This document shows positions 35,979 to 45,268 of a stretch of DNA of 64,000 nucleotides, piece after piece. Location: contig NZ_JAGRPM010000040.1 in NCBI RefSeq assembly GCF_019449565.1, forward strand, positions 29,411 through 93,410, read 5' to 3'. The notes beneath the pieces were generated by a model. The model saw only the letters and a list, made by a program, of their open reading frames with translations, had not been told where the DNA came from and ran no database searches. Both the position numbers and the translations under genes were made by a program. Position 1 is the first letter of the stretch. Every line of letters starts with the position of its first letter. This DNA is from Rhodoblastus sp. (lineage in GTDB: Bacteria > Pseudomonadota > Alphaproteobacteria > Rhizobiales > Beijerinckiaceae).

Positions 35979-36302
35979 ATGGCCGACCAAACCATTACGC
36001 CAGAGGACATCGCTGCTCTGGCCAGCAAGCTCGACGAAATGGCAGCGGTGCTTACTGACACGGAGAAGGCCCTACTGCTTGGAATCTTCAAATTGGCCGG
36101 TCAGGCGCTTTCCAGCCGCATGTCGACCGTGGCCAGCGCCGGGCAGCAGGAAAGCGGAAGATTGGCCGCGCCATCGTCGGGCGTTGCAAGCCTCTCCAGC
36201 GGCTTCAAGGGGGCTTTCCAGCAACTTGGAGCGGCCAACCTAAGCGTTCGCACCGGCCTTGGCGCGGCAGCGAGCGGCGTTGGCATCGGCGTCGTCTGGT
36301 AA
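35979..36302 (+). CDS. Candidate RiPP precursor peptide
   Basis: 107 aa; GAGGAACCGAATA before the ATG contains GAGGA. The N-terminal half looks like an acidic, helical leader: ITPEDIAALASKLDEMAAVL, then LTDTEKALLLGIFKLAG. The second half is Ser/Gly/Ala-rich (VASLSSGFKGAFQQLG, LGAAASGVGIGVVW) with no Cys. Leader-like helices with an EKALLLGIFKLA-type motif before a flexible core, next to a radical SAM RiPP maturase 305 bp downstream, fit a precursor. There is no Gly-Gly cleavage site; possible core residues for C-methylation are the C-terminal Val, Ile and Trp. Alternatively it is an uncharacterised small structural protein. Confidence 0.6.
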   Translation: MADQTITPEDIAALASKLDEMAAVLTDTEKALLLGIFKLAGQALSSRMSTVASAGQQESGRLAAPSSGVASLSSGFKGAFQQLGAANLSVRTGLGAAASGVGIGVVW

Positions 36303-36328
36303 CACCGCCCGGACAAGGCATGAAGCCT

Positions 36329-36364
36329 CCCGGATGACAGCCAGCCCTTGCCGGCGCATCCGGG
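36329..36364 (+). other. Hairpin between precursor and maturase
   Basis: CCCGGATG (36329-36336) pairs with CATCCGGG (36357-36364) around a 20-base loop. It has no U tract, so it may stabilise or partly attenuate the message and keep precursor transcripts in excess of maturase. Inference only. Confidence 0.35.
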
Positions 36365-36607
36365 TTCGGCCAGCGCGCGACAGCCGCAGAGCCTGTAGTG
36401 CGTCCTCCTCGGCGCCGAATTGACTGCGCCGATCTCGGCAGTTCATTCGGCGCCCGCCATTGATCCAGCCGCCGTGTCGCAGCCCATCTCGTTCCAACTC
36501 TATCGCTCCCATGCCCAGGCTGCGCTTTCCAGGCGAAAGGCGAACGCGCCACAGGGTTTTCTGTCCCGAATTCCCGCAAGGGTTTTCCGACCAGGGCCGA
36601 TGAAGAC

Positions 36608-38515
36608 ATGCCTCAATTACAGTTGCTCCCAGCAGACGCAGCCTATGCGGCCGCTATCATGTCCGGGCCGCAGGCCTGGCCTGTCGCTCTGGTCAACATG
36701 CCTTTCGTGTCGATCTACCGCCCGTCCCTCCAGCTCGGCCTGCTGCGGGCGATTGCGGACCGGCATGGATTTCCCGCCACGACATTTCATCTGAACCTCG
36801 ATTTCGCGCAGCAGATCGGGCCGAAGCTCTATGAGCAGCTCGTCCACCACAGGGGCCGCATGTTCGGCGACTGGCTGTTTTCCCCGGCGGCTTTCGGGGC
36901 GGAGGCGCCGGATCGCGACGGCGCCCTGCTCAACCGGTTCGGCGACGAGGCCGAGTTGTTGCTCGCCGATCTGGGCGTCGACCGAAACGCCCTGCTGGAC
37001 ATCCGCAACCGCGAAGTTCCGCGTTATCTCGACCGGATGCTCGACAGCATCGACTGGTCCGCGTACCGCGTTGTCGGCTTCACTTCGACCTTTCAGCAAA
37101 ACGTCGCCGCCTTCGCGCTGGCCGCGCGGCTCAAGGAGCGCTTCCCCGAGTTGATCACAGTCTTCGGCGGGGCGAATTTCGAGGGGGACATGGGGCTGGG
37201 CCTAGTCGAAGGCGTCGACTGCATCGACTACGCCATCATCGGCGAGGGCGACGAGGCGTTTCCGGCCTTTCTCCACGCGCTGGCGGATGGCGACGACCCG
37301 GCCACGACGCCAGGCGTGGTGTCGAAAGCCACCTCACGCGCGGCGCGCGCGCCGCGGGCGCCGTTCTCGCGGCTCGACGAGCTGCCCCTCCCGGATTACG
37401 AGGAATTCTTCACCCGCGCCGGAAGCGTGGGCCTTATCCCGGACATGTCCCGGCGCCTGGTCTATCTTCCCTTCGAGAGTTCGCGCGGGTGCTGGTGGGG
37501 CCAGAAGCACCACTGCACGTTCTGCGGCCTCAATGGCGGGACGATGGCGTTCCGCTCGAAGAGCCCGGCGCTGCTGCGCGAGCAGCTCGCGGAATTGGTG
37601 CGGCGCTACCGCAGCTTCATGCTGGAAGCCGTCGACAATATTGCGGACCACGACTATTTCGCGTCGTTTTTTCCGAAAATCGTCGCCGACCGCTCCGACT
37701 ACCAGTTCTTCTACGAGGTCAAATCCAACCTCACGCGCGACAAGATCCGGCTGCTGCGCGACGCGGGCGTGAAGAGGATCCAGCCCGGCGTCGAATCCCT
37801 CAACAGTCATATCCTCAAACTGATGCGCAAGGGCGTGTCCGCCACCCAGAACATTAATCTGCTGCGGTGGGCGCAATATTACGGCATCGATGTCGGCTGG
37901 AACATCATCTGGGGCTTCCCTGGAGAAACCGAGGAAGACTACCAGAGCCAGCTTTCCATCATGACCCAGCTGGCCCATTTGCAGCCGCCAACCGGAGCCG
38001 GCCGGATTTGGATGGAGCGGTTCAGCCCGCTCTTCACCGACCGGCGCAGTTTTCCTGCCGATTTCGTGCGCCCCGAAACCAGCTACGGCTTCGTCTATCC
38101 CTCAAGCGTCGATCTGCAACGGGTGGCCTATTTCTTCGAATACGCGCTCGAAGGCGCCTTGCCCGACGAGGTCTATGTCAGCACGAGGGACTGGGTCCGC
38201 TCCTGGCAGGCGGCCTGGAAGCAGGATACGCGACCGACGCTGAACTATTGGTCTGCGCCTGGCTTCGTGCAGATCGACGATCTGCGCGACGTGGAAAAGT
38301 CCGGGACTTACACATTTCAGGGTGCGCTGGCGGACATCTACCTCTGCTGCAGCGACCGGGCCATGACCGCGGCCGGGGTTCGGGACGCGCTGAAACTGAA
38401 TGAGTCTGAGGACGAGATCGCCGAGGCGCTGCACGAATTCACGGGCCGAGGCCTGATGTTTCATGAAAGCGGACATTTCCTCAGCCTGGCGATCCCGGCG
38501 ACGCCCGGGCGCTAG
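36608..38515 (+). CDS. RiPP-maturation radical SAM C-methyltransferase (B12-binding type)
   Basis: 635 aa. The beginning, VALVNMPFVSIYRPSLQLGL (about 26-45), is typical of the ribosomal-peptide maturation radical SAM protein 1 family. A cobalamin-binding-like Rossmann region spans about 135-225 (VVGFTSTFQQN, VFGGANFEGDMG, IIGEGDEAF). The radical SAM cluster is Cys295, Cys303 and Cys306 in GCWWGQKHHCTFCGLN, followed by a TIM-barrel part (PGVESLNSHILKLMRKGVS). The C-terminal ~100 residues probably form a recognition domain. It should methylate unactivated carbons of a peptide using SAM and cobalamin. ATG 36608 has no strong ribosome-binding site; ATG 36659 is possible. The precursor candidate lies upstream and the S8 protease 123 bp downstream. 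Confidence 0.88.
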   Translation: MPQLQLLPADAAYAAAIMSGPQAWPVALVNMPFVSIYRPSLQLGLLRAIADRHGFPATTFHLNLDFAQQIGPKLYEQLVHHRGRMFGDWLFSPAAFGAEAPDRDGALLNRFGDEAELLLADLGVDRNALLDIRNREVPRYLDRMLDSIDWSAYRVVGFTSTFQQNVAAFALAARLKERFPELITVFGGANFEGDMGLGLVEGVDCIDYAIIGEGDEAFPAFLHALADGDDPATTPGVVSKATSRAARAPRAPFSRLDELPLPDYEEFFTRAGSVGLIPDMSRRLVYLPFESSRGCWWGQKHHCTFCGLNGGTMAFRSKSPALLREQLAELVRRYRSFMLEAVDNIADHDYFASFFPKIVADRSDYQFFYEVKSNLTRDKIRLLRDAGVKRIQPGVESLNSHILKLMRKGVSATQNINLLRWAQYYGIDVGWNIIWGFPGETEEDYQSQLSIMTQLAHLQPPTGAGRIWMERFSPLFTDRRSFPADFVRPETSYGFVYPSSVDLQRVAYFFEYALEGALPDEVYVSTRDWVRSWQAAWKQDTRPTLNYWSAPGFVQIDDLRDVEKSGTYTFQGALADIYLCCSDRAMTAAGVRDALKLNESEDEIAEALHEFTGRGLMFHESGHFLSLAIPATPGR

Positions 38516-38638
38516 GCAAACAGCGGGACGCGAGCGCGGCATCCGACCCGGTTGCGCCTATTGAAGCGCCGATGACATGGCCGGGCGCAGAGAGACGCCC
38601 GCGATGCGGAACCGTCCGCGACGCGAAGGGAGTGAGCG

Positions 38639-40660
38639 ATGGCGCAGACCATTTCACTGAACAACGCCAGCGAGGAACAGCTCGCCGTCCTGCTCGGCGT
38701 GACCATGGCTCAGGCTCGCGCATTCGCTCAGCAGCGGCCCTTCGCGTCGCCAGAAGCTGGGGCAGCGGCGCTGCCGGTGGCCTCGGCCGCCAAGCTGGAC
38801 GGATTGAACGTTCAGCTGCTGAACATCAACGACGCCTCGGTCGCGGATATCGCGCGAATCGCCCAGATCGCGCCGGATCGGGCGCAAGCCATCGCAGCGG
38901 GCCGCCCCTATTACAGTCTTTTCGAACTGCGGCGGTTGTTCGCCGGCAATCCCGCGGGTTTCGCCCGGCTGGCGAGCTTCTTCTCCGCCGCGGAGTTCAG
39001 CTACCAGGACAAGCTGAGCGGCGACGTCGTCCGTTTGGTCCCGGATCGCTCGCGCATGCTGGTGCGCTTTGCGGAAGGGCAGACGGAGAGCGCCGGGGAC
39101 GTCGGCCATCCGCTAGGCTTGAAACTGCTGTCGGCACATTCGCAGAAGCCGCAGCAATATGCGGTCTACGACGCCGGTCAGGTCGAGTCCGGCGCCGATC
39201 CTGTCGCATCGCTGCGCCAGAAGCCCTCGGTCGAAAGCATCACGCCGAGCTTCCTGGACCGGGATGGCTGCACGCGTTACGCCGACGGGGCGCTCTGCCT
39301 GGTTCAGTTCCGTCAAGGCGTGTCGCCCGATGAGCAGAACAAGCTTCTCGCGTCGATCAGCGTCGAGGTCGAGGAGCGCCATCGCGCGGCTGGCCTGCTG
39401 ACGATCCGCATCCCGGGGGGCGCCACCAACCCGGCCGCGCTCATGAAGGCGCTGGCGGCGCTCAACGCCTCCGACAAGGTCAAATTCGCGGAGCCTGCCT
39501 TTATTGGTCTGAACGATCTGGAATCGGCGGCGTTAAAAGCCATTCCTGCAGCCAATGAGACGGAATCGGCTGGACTCCAATGGAATCTCGATCTCATCCG
39601 CGCGGCGGAGGCGTGGGGCGTGACCATTGGTTCCGCGAAGGTCGTCGTGGCGGTGATCGATACGGGTGTGGAGATCACGCATTCCGCTCTCGCTGGCGGC
39701 GTCGTCCAGAGGCCTCCGTCCGAGACATGGAATTTCGCTGACGACAGCAGTCCAGATCCTGTCGACGAGGAAGGCCACGGGACTTTCATCGCAGGCCTTC
39801 TGGTCGGCAACGGCAAGATGGGAATTCGGGGCCTTTGCCCGCAATGCCGCGTCCTGCCGCTGAAGGTTCCGCTGGAAGGCACGACGCAGAGCTACGGCCG
39901 CCGCCGCGACGCAATCCTTTACGCGCTGGATTTCGTTTCGCCGGACACCCGGCTCATCATCAGCATCAGCTGGAAAACTACGGGCGACATCGCCGCCATC
40001 CGCGACGCCGTCAATATCGCCGCCTCCCGCAACGCGCTGGTTGTTTGCTCGGCGGGAAACTGGCCCGACGGCCCCAGCCAACCGCATTATCCCTCCGACT
40101 ATCCTTCGACAATGTCGATCGCGGCGGTCGCACCCGACCAAAGCCGCGCGCCCTATTCTTTCTATGGCGCAGCGGTCGATCTGGCGGGGCCTGGCGGCAG
40201 CGGCTCCGATGTGAGCGCCGAAAACATCACCTCCTCAGGGCTCGGCGGATCCGCGACGGTCGACTTCGGCACATCCTTTTCCACGCCGCATGTCGCAGGC
40301 GTCGCAGCTCTTGTCCTATCAAAATTTCCTGATCTGGCCGCACGCGACCTGCGAACCCGCCTCGAGGGGACGGCGACGCCTTTGTCCGACGCCGGAATGG
40401 GCCGTGGCCTGGTCAATGCGGCGGCGGCCCTCGGCGTAAGTGCGCAGGTTGTCGATGCGCCGGTCGCCAACTCGGCCCCGGCCGGTCTTGCCGCCGTCAA
40501 TAACGACGATCTCGACACCTTGATCGCGAAGTTTCAGCTTTTGCCGATCACAGCGCGGATTCTGATCGCGCGCCGACCATTCCGGCAACTGGGCGATATC
40601 CGCGGCGCGCTCGGCCTTACAGACGATCAGTATGACGCGATCGCATCCTATGGTGGCTGA
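38639..40660 (+). CDS. Subtilisin-like serine protease (S8) flanked by helix-hairpin-helix-like modules
   Basis: 673 aa; GGGAG lies before the ATG. There is no signal peptide, so it is probably cytoplasmic. Two N-terminal modules resemble ComEA-type helix-hairpin-helix units (LNNASEEQLAVLLGVT and LNINDASVADIARIAQIAP). A prodomain-like region follows (about 130-310). The catalytic triad is Asp341 in IDTGVE, His380 in GHGTFIAG and Ser546 in GTSFSTPHVAG. The C-terminus adds another hairpin module (VNNDDLDTLIAKFQLLP). Next to the maturase it could remove the RiPP leader or act in immunity. The hairpin modules may bind peptide instead of DNA; that is inference. Confidence 0.85.
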   Translation: MAQTISLNNASEEQLAVLLGVTMAQARAFAQQRPFASPEAGAAALPVASAAKLDGLNVQLLNINDASVADIARIAQIAPDRAQAIAAGRPYYSLFELRRLFAGNPAGFARLASFFSAAEFSYQDKLSGDVVRLVPDRSRMLVRFAEGQTESAGDVGHPLGLKLLSAHSQKPQQYAVYDAGQVESGADPVASLRQKPSVESITPSFLDRDGCTRYADGALCLVQFRQGVSPDEQNKLLASISVEVEERHRAAGLLTIRIPGGATNPAALMKALAALNASDKVKFAEPAFIGLNDLESAALKAIPAANETESAGLQWNLDLIRAAEAWGVTIGSAKVVVAVIDTGVEITHSALAGGVVQRPPSETWNFADDSSPDPVDEEGHGTFIAGLLVGNGKMGIRGLCPQCRVLPLKVPLEGTTQSYGRRRDAILYALDFVSPDTRLIISISWKTTGDIAAIRDAVNIAASRNALVVCSAGNWPDGPSQPHYPSDYPSTMSIAAVAPDQSRAPYSFYGAAVDLAGPGGSGSDVSAENITSSGLGGSATVDFGTSFSTPHVAGVAALVLSKFPDLAARDLRTRLEGTATPLSDAGMGRGLVNAAAALGVSAQVVDAPVANSAPAGLAAVNNDDLDTLIAKFQLLPITARILIARRPFRQLGDIRGALGLTDDQYDAIASYGG

Positions 40661-41105
40661 CGCAGTTCGAGCGCGTCGTTTGCCGCTCGCTTCTCCGCTG
40701 GTGCTGCGGGTCGCGCCACCGCCGCCGTTGCGACCGTATTCCAAGCCTCACAGTTGAGAGCCTGAGCGTCCTAGTTGGGCGCGACTGCGCCGCCGAGCTT
40801 ATGCGAGGGATTCCTTGGCCGCGATGAGCCGCGTCAGTGCGGTTGCCGGCGAAAGTCGCCCCGAACGCTAGTTCATTTTATTATCGGAACGTCCACTGAG
40901 TGTGCGATGGCCGCCGCCGGGACCTTTATGTCGTAAGACCGCAACGAGACGAACTTTGGCCGTCGCAATTTGACCCCAAGCAGAAATTCCCAATCGAGAC
41001 CCTCGGCGTCAGCCATGGGCGGGGAGCGGTCAAATGCAGAATCACCGGTCTGAGCACGCGCTGGCGAGAGCTGTGCTAACGTCCTCCTATCATTGGAGGT
41101 CCGCC
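40661..41105. other. Intergenic region
   Basis: 445 bases with no gene, clear terminator or repeat that I can support, apart from the ribosome-binding site of the next gene at its end. Confidence 0.5.
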
Positions 41106-41108
41106 TTG
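41095..41108 (+). promoter_or_regulatory. Ribosome-binding site that fixes a TTG start
   Basis: GGAGG (41095-41099) stands 6 bases before TTG 41106, which opens directly into a signal peptide. The upstream in-frame ATG at 41034 would place 24 extra residues before it. Confidence 0.75.
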
Positions 41109-42827
41109 AAGCTCGTTCGCGCCCTCGTCGGCCTCATTGCCTTCTTTCCTATTGCGACGCTGGGGGATCCGCTGCCCCCGCCGGTCAGCCGCAGCTACGC
41201 CACCGCGCTACCGATCCTCGCAAAGCACGGCATGGTTGTCACCCAGCAAGCGGAGGCTTCGCGCATCGGGCTGGACGTGTTGCGGTTCGGCGGCAATGCG
41301 GTCGATGCAGCGGTCGCGGTCGCAGTGACGCTGCCAGCCGCAGGGAACCTCGGCGGGGGAGGCTTCATGCTGATCCATCGCGCTGAGTTCAACAACACGA
41401 CCGCCATCGACTATCGAGAAACCGCTCCGGCGGCGGCGAGGAAGGACGATTTCCTCGACGCCAAAGGTGAAGCCGATCCCTCCAAATCGCGCTTTTCCGG
41501 TTTGGCCATCGGCGTCCCTGGAACGGTCGCAGGCCTTGAACTCGCGTGGCGCAAATATGGATCAGGCAAATTCTCCTTCGCGGAGCTTGTCGCGCCGGCT
41601 ATTGCGCTGGCGCGCAAGGGATTGACCGTCGACGCGGGTCTCGCCGACTCCTTGCCGTTCGCCCAGCCGATGCTTGCGCGCTCGCCGGCCTCGGCGCGGA
41701 TCTACCTGAGGAGCGATGGCGGCTTGCCGCAACTCGGCGACCACATCGCCCTCGATGACCTGGCAGATACACTCGAGACTATAGCGCGGGAAGGGGCCAC
41801 GGGCTTCTATACTGGCCCGGTCGCTCGCAAAATTGTCGATGCGGTGCAGGCAGCGGGTGGGCGCATGACGGAGGCGGATCTTTCGAACTATCGCGCCGCC
41901 GAGCGGGAGCCGGTCGTCGGGACATATCGTGGCCATGCTGTCGTGTCGATGCCGCCACCTTCTTCGGGCGGCGCGCATTTGATCGAGATTCTCAACATTC
42001 TCGAAGGTTTTCCTATACGGGAATGGGGCCTCAACTCGGCCGCTTCGATCCATGCGATGGCGGAGGCTGAAAAGCTCGCTTACGCTGACCGCGCCGAGTG
42101 GCTCGGTGATCCCGACTTTGTGAAGGTTCCGCTCAAGGGCCTGGTGTCGAAGCCCTACGCTGACTCCCTTCGCGCGCTGATTGCTCAGGATAAGGCGCGC
42201 CCGGCTTCTGAAATTCGCCCGGGCGATCCGATGCGATATGAAAGCGACCAGACAACCCATTTCTCGATCGTAGACAAGGACGGCAACGCCGTGTCCAACA
42301 CCTATACGCTGAATTTTCCCTATGGCTCCGGATTGGTCGCCGAGGGCACAGGGGTGCTCCTGAACAACGAGCTCGACGATTTCGCCGCGAAGCCTGGCGC
42401 CCCAAATGCTTATCGGCTCTTGGGCGGGGAGGCCAACGAGCCCGGGCCCGCGAAGCGCCCGCTTTCATCGATGAGTCCGACCCTTGTGCTGGACAAGGAC
42501 GGTCACGTCGAGCTTGTCACCGGCAGCCCCGGCGGTTCGACCATCATCACGACCGTCGCGCAGATCCTCGTCAACGTAATAGACCATGGGTTGAATGCGG
42601 CGGAAGCCGAGAATGCCCCGCGCGTTCATGACCAACTTTGGCCAGACGAGTTGCGTGTCGAGCGTGGCGTTTCGCCAGACACAATCCGGCTTTTGGAGGC
42701 AATGGGCCACAGGGTCGTCGTACGGGCGGCGATAGGCTCCGCGAACACAATTGCGCGTGCAAGCGACGGCACGCTGACCGGCGCGTCCGATCTTCGACAG
42801 CGCGGGACTCTGGCGGTGGGATACTGA
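41106..42827 (+). CDS. ggt: Gamma-glutamyltransferase
   Basis: 573 aa from TTG 41106. The signal peptide KLVRALVGLIAFFPIATLG sends it to the periplasm. It hydrolyses or transfers the gamma-glutamyl group of glutathione and related compounds. The family pattern is clear: MVVTQQAEASRIGLDVLRFG, GNLGGGGFML, PPSSGGAH. The autocleavage site with the catalytic Thr is in QTTHFSIVDKDGNAV, and PLSSMSP and GSPGGS are in the small subunit. The precursor would self-cleave before that Thr into large and small subunits. It stands alone on the plus strand; no glutathione gene is adjacent. Confidence 0.93.
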   Translation: MKLVRALVGLIAFFPIATLGDPLPPPVSRSYATALPILAKHGMVVTQQAEASRIGLDVLRFGGNAVDAAVAVAVTLPAAGNLGGGGFMLIHRAEFNNTTAIDYRETAPAAARKDDFLDAKGEADPSKSRFSGLAIGVPGTVAGLELAWRKYGSGKFSFAELVAPAIALARKGLTVDAGLADSLPFAQPMLARSPASARIYLRSDGGLPQLGDHIALDDLADTLETIAREGATGFYTGPVARKIVDAVQAAGGRMTEADLSNYRAAEREPVVGTYRGHAVVSMPPPSSGGAHLIEILNILEGFPIREWGLNSAASIHAMAEAEKLAYADRAEWLGDPDFVKVPLKGLVSKPYADSLRALIAQDKARPASEIRPGDPMRYESDQTTHFSIVDKDGNAVSNTYTLNFPYGSGLVAEGTGVLLNNELDDFAAKPGAPNAYRLLGGEANEPGPAKRPLSSMSPTLVLDKDGHVELVTGSPGGSTIITTVAQILVNVIDHGLNAAEAENAPRVHDQLWPDELRVERGVSPDTIRLLEAMGHRVVVRAAIGSANTIARASDGTLTGASDLRQRGTLAVGY

Positions 42828-43607
42828 CAGAATCTGAACCACTCCATCAAACCCGGCGACCGCCTCGGGCTACGGAAGGAGGAGACGTCCTTCCATTCGA
42901 ACGGATTCGGTCCGCCATGCTCCTCATTTCTGACTCGGATGTGGAAGGTGACGTTGGGCACGGAGGTCGGCGTCAATTTTGCAACTCGCGTTCAATTGCC
43001 CCGAACAATAACGCCGCCTCTTTCCTGACGCGAGCCTGGGAATGAGCGGAAACATTTGAGATCGCTTTGGGATCAAAGCGGGTCGAAGCCGCACTGGCCG
43101 CTTCCCACCGCATTGAGACATTTATGCGGTGATCGACGACGGACCGCCTGGGGTCAAGAAACAGACTGTAAGGGTACTGGCCGTTTTTCCGCCCATAGCG
43201 GCAGTTTCGCGAGAATCGGTCATTTTTTTGAACTTGTAACCCGCGTGTAACCGCGCGGTCCCGCTTACGCTTTACCCTGTCATAGGGATGGCCGCGCTTG
43301 CGTCTCCCGGTTGCACGGGCGTGCGCTCCGGTTCACGGCTGTATATCGAAAATTGTTTTGAAAATGGCGCGCCACTCAGGATAAAACCGCGAACACCTAT
43401 CTTATTGAAATTACGTTATAAAATTTTAGCGGACCCGCACGGGAGGAAATCGGTTCGAAAGCAGTAACCGCTAGCGATTTCCTGCCATGTTCGCCAGTCG
43501 GTCACCATCAGACCAGGAACGCGTTCGAACTCCCGCCGGTTCGGCGTAAGCTGGTCAAGCGGTATAAGTGTACGGCCGAGCCAAACTCGATCTCCTCGAG
43601 GCTCTCC
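42828..43607. other. Intergenic region without supported genes
   Basis: 780 bases. An AT-richer patch lies near 43340-43430. Minus-strand frames between 43460 and 43605 have protein-like composition but are interrupted by stops and match nothing I recognise; they may be debris of a lost gene. Confidence 0.45.
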
Positions 43608-44936
43608 TCATAGGTGCCGGCTGACCTCCAATGCGCGATCTCGTGCTTCGAGACTCAGCCGCTTCTCCGATAGCAGGCGGTCGAGATAGGCGACCACGCC
43701 AGTGACGGCGTTGACGTTGCTATCTTCGAGTTTCCCTTCAACGGTATCTAGCGAGAGCCGCCCGACCGCCGCATCGATTCCGGTCCGGATGGCGTCTAGT
43801 TCCTCAAGGCTGGACGCGGCCCGGATCGCGTCGATCACCGCGGGCACACGCTCCAACAGATCCGCATCGGCCGAGCCCTTTGAAAACCCGACGAACCGCC
43901 ACAAGCCCACCAACGCCGAGAACACCCCGCCTGCGAGCATCGGACCGATCCAGAGCCAGTCGATGTAACGCTCCATGAATGTCTCTTCCTCCCCGTCGAA
44001 ATAGGACGCGGAGGCGGTATGCGCGGGAATAACCGCGTCTTTGTCGGTGCTCGCCACCTTCATTAACGAGGCTACAGGCGCATCGGCGACCAGCTTGTGC
44101 CGGTTCTCGAACAGAAAACGGGTCAGTTCGGCCACCAAGTCATCCTTCACGGACTGGTCGGCCACCAGATAGGTCGACACCTGCAAGCTATCCACCGCCG
44201 CTGCAGGCACTGGCGGCGCTCCCGCCAATTGACCGGCAGGTATTTCCGCCTCCTCATAGGCCGGAAACGAGGCTGCGAAGGCCTCAGCGTCGTCGATGGG
44301 CACTAAGTCCAGCGACTTGCCGGTCGCTCGACGCACGACCGCCCAGCCTTCGGAAACAACTGTCGCCCGTGTTGTCGGCGCCAGGAACAGCACCGCGTCC
44401 ACCTGCTTTGCATTCAGTGCAGCGGCGACCTGGCCCGGCCCGGGCGGAATTTCGACCGCCTGGAATTTGCCGCGGTAATGCTGCCGGAAAGCGGCCATGA
44501 GATCAGCATTGGCCGAGGGCGGCCCGATCAGGCCGATTGTTTTATTTGCGAGTTCGCGAAGGTTGTCGATCTTCGCCGCCTTGGGCGCCACGATCGCCAC
44601 CGGGTCGCTGTGCAGGATCGCAACCGCGCGCACATTGCTGGGAATCTGCCCTTCGTTGCGAATGATGGCGAGTTGGACCTTGCGATCCTTGAGGAGTTCA
44701 CGCGCCTGCGTGGGGCCCGCAGTCGGATGGACCGAAATCCGGACGCGGGAACCGGAACTGGCGAGCGCGCGGGCTAAAGACGCCGCAAAGGCGGAGTCCT
44801 CGAAACCCGACGGCCCCACCGCGAGCGTCAGGGTGACCGGACGCGTGAAATGGATGTACGCGAGAGCCAGCAAGCCGACGCAGAGCCCCAATCCGATAGA
44901 TACATATACCCGGCGTTGCGTCGCGGTTTTGCCCAT
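43608..44936 (-). CDS. TAXI-family TRAP-type solute-binding protein with C-terminal membrane helix
   Basis: 442 aa; GAGGA 8 bases upstream supports ATG 44936. An N-terminal helix (VYVSIGLGLCVGLLALAYIH) is followed by the binding-protein fold: LTLAVGPSGFEDSAFAASLA, then VQLAIIRNEGQIPSNV and TIGLIGPPSANADL. A second helix near residues 335-355 (WIGPMLAGGVFSALVGLW) and a cytoplasmic coiled tail follow. No DctQ/DctM or fused TRAP permease is adjacent. A membrane-tethered TAXI protein may thus act as a sensor, not as a transporter subunit. Confidence 0.85.
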   Translation of the reverse strand: MGKTATQRRVYVSIGLGLCVGLLALAYIHFTRPVTLTLAVGPSGFEDSAFAASLARALASSGSRVRISVHPTAGPTQARELLKDRKVQLAIIRNEGQIPSNVRAVAILHSDPVAIVAPKAAKIDNLRELANKTIGLIGPPSANADLMAAFRQHYRGKFQAVEIPPGPGQVAAALNAKQVDAVLFLAPTTRATVVSEGWAVVRRATGKSLDLVPIDDAEAFAASFPAYEEAEIPAGQLAGAPPVPAAAVDSLQVSTYLVADQSVKDDLVAELTRFLFENRHKLVADAPVASLMKVASTDKDAVIPAHTASASYFDGEEETFMERYIDWLWIGPMLAGGVFSALVGLWRFVGFSKGSADADLLERVPAVIDAIRAASSLEELDAIRTGIDAAVGRLSLDTVEGKLEDSNVNAVTGVVAYLDRLLSEKRLSLEARDRALEVSRHL

Positions 44937-45144
44937 GGCTTGCGTCCTCGATGCCTCACGAAGCGACATGCTAAACGCGAGCTGCGGGCGATGCTATCGG
45001 TTGTCTCAATTGAACTGTCTGGGTGGATTGGCGATCATCGCATTCCGCCCAAAGCCGCCCCCTGTTCCAGCCTTGGTCGTCTCGTCATGAGCCAAATGTC
45101 GTTCGCCCATTTTTATCGGCCGGTCACGTCACGGCTCCAAGGGG

Positions 45145-45192
45145 CTCCACGCAGCCGTTGCGTGAAAAGGACTCCAGGCAGCCGTTGCGTGA
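45145..45192. repeat. Short direct repeat
   Basis: Two 21-bp copies (45145-45165 and 45172-45192; CTCCA, C or G, then GCAGCCGTTGCGTGA) differ at one base and are spaced 27 bp apart. They lie between the TAXI gene and a small hypothetical gene, in otherwise gene-free sequence (44937-45268). Confidence 0.5.
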
Positions 45193-45268
45193 CCGGGAAT
45201 GAGGAAGCGAGCATCCAGTGTCCTACATCGAAGCCGCCCCAGCTCGTCGGCGCTCGCCAATGAAATTG

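Noticed and set aside
36420..36794. TTG-started frame overlapping the maturase start as a possible second peptide
   Set aside because: No ribosome-binding site, about 190-base overlap with the maturase, and no leader-like pattern. Not impossible, but unsupported.
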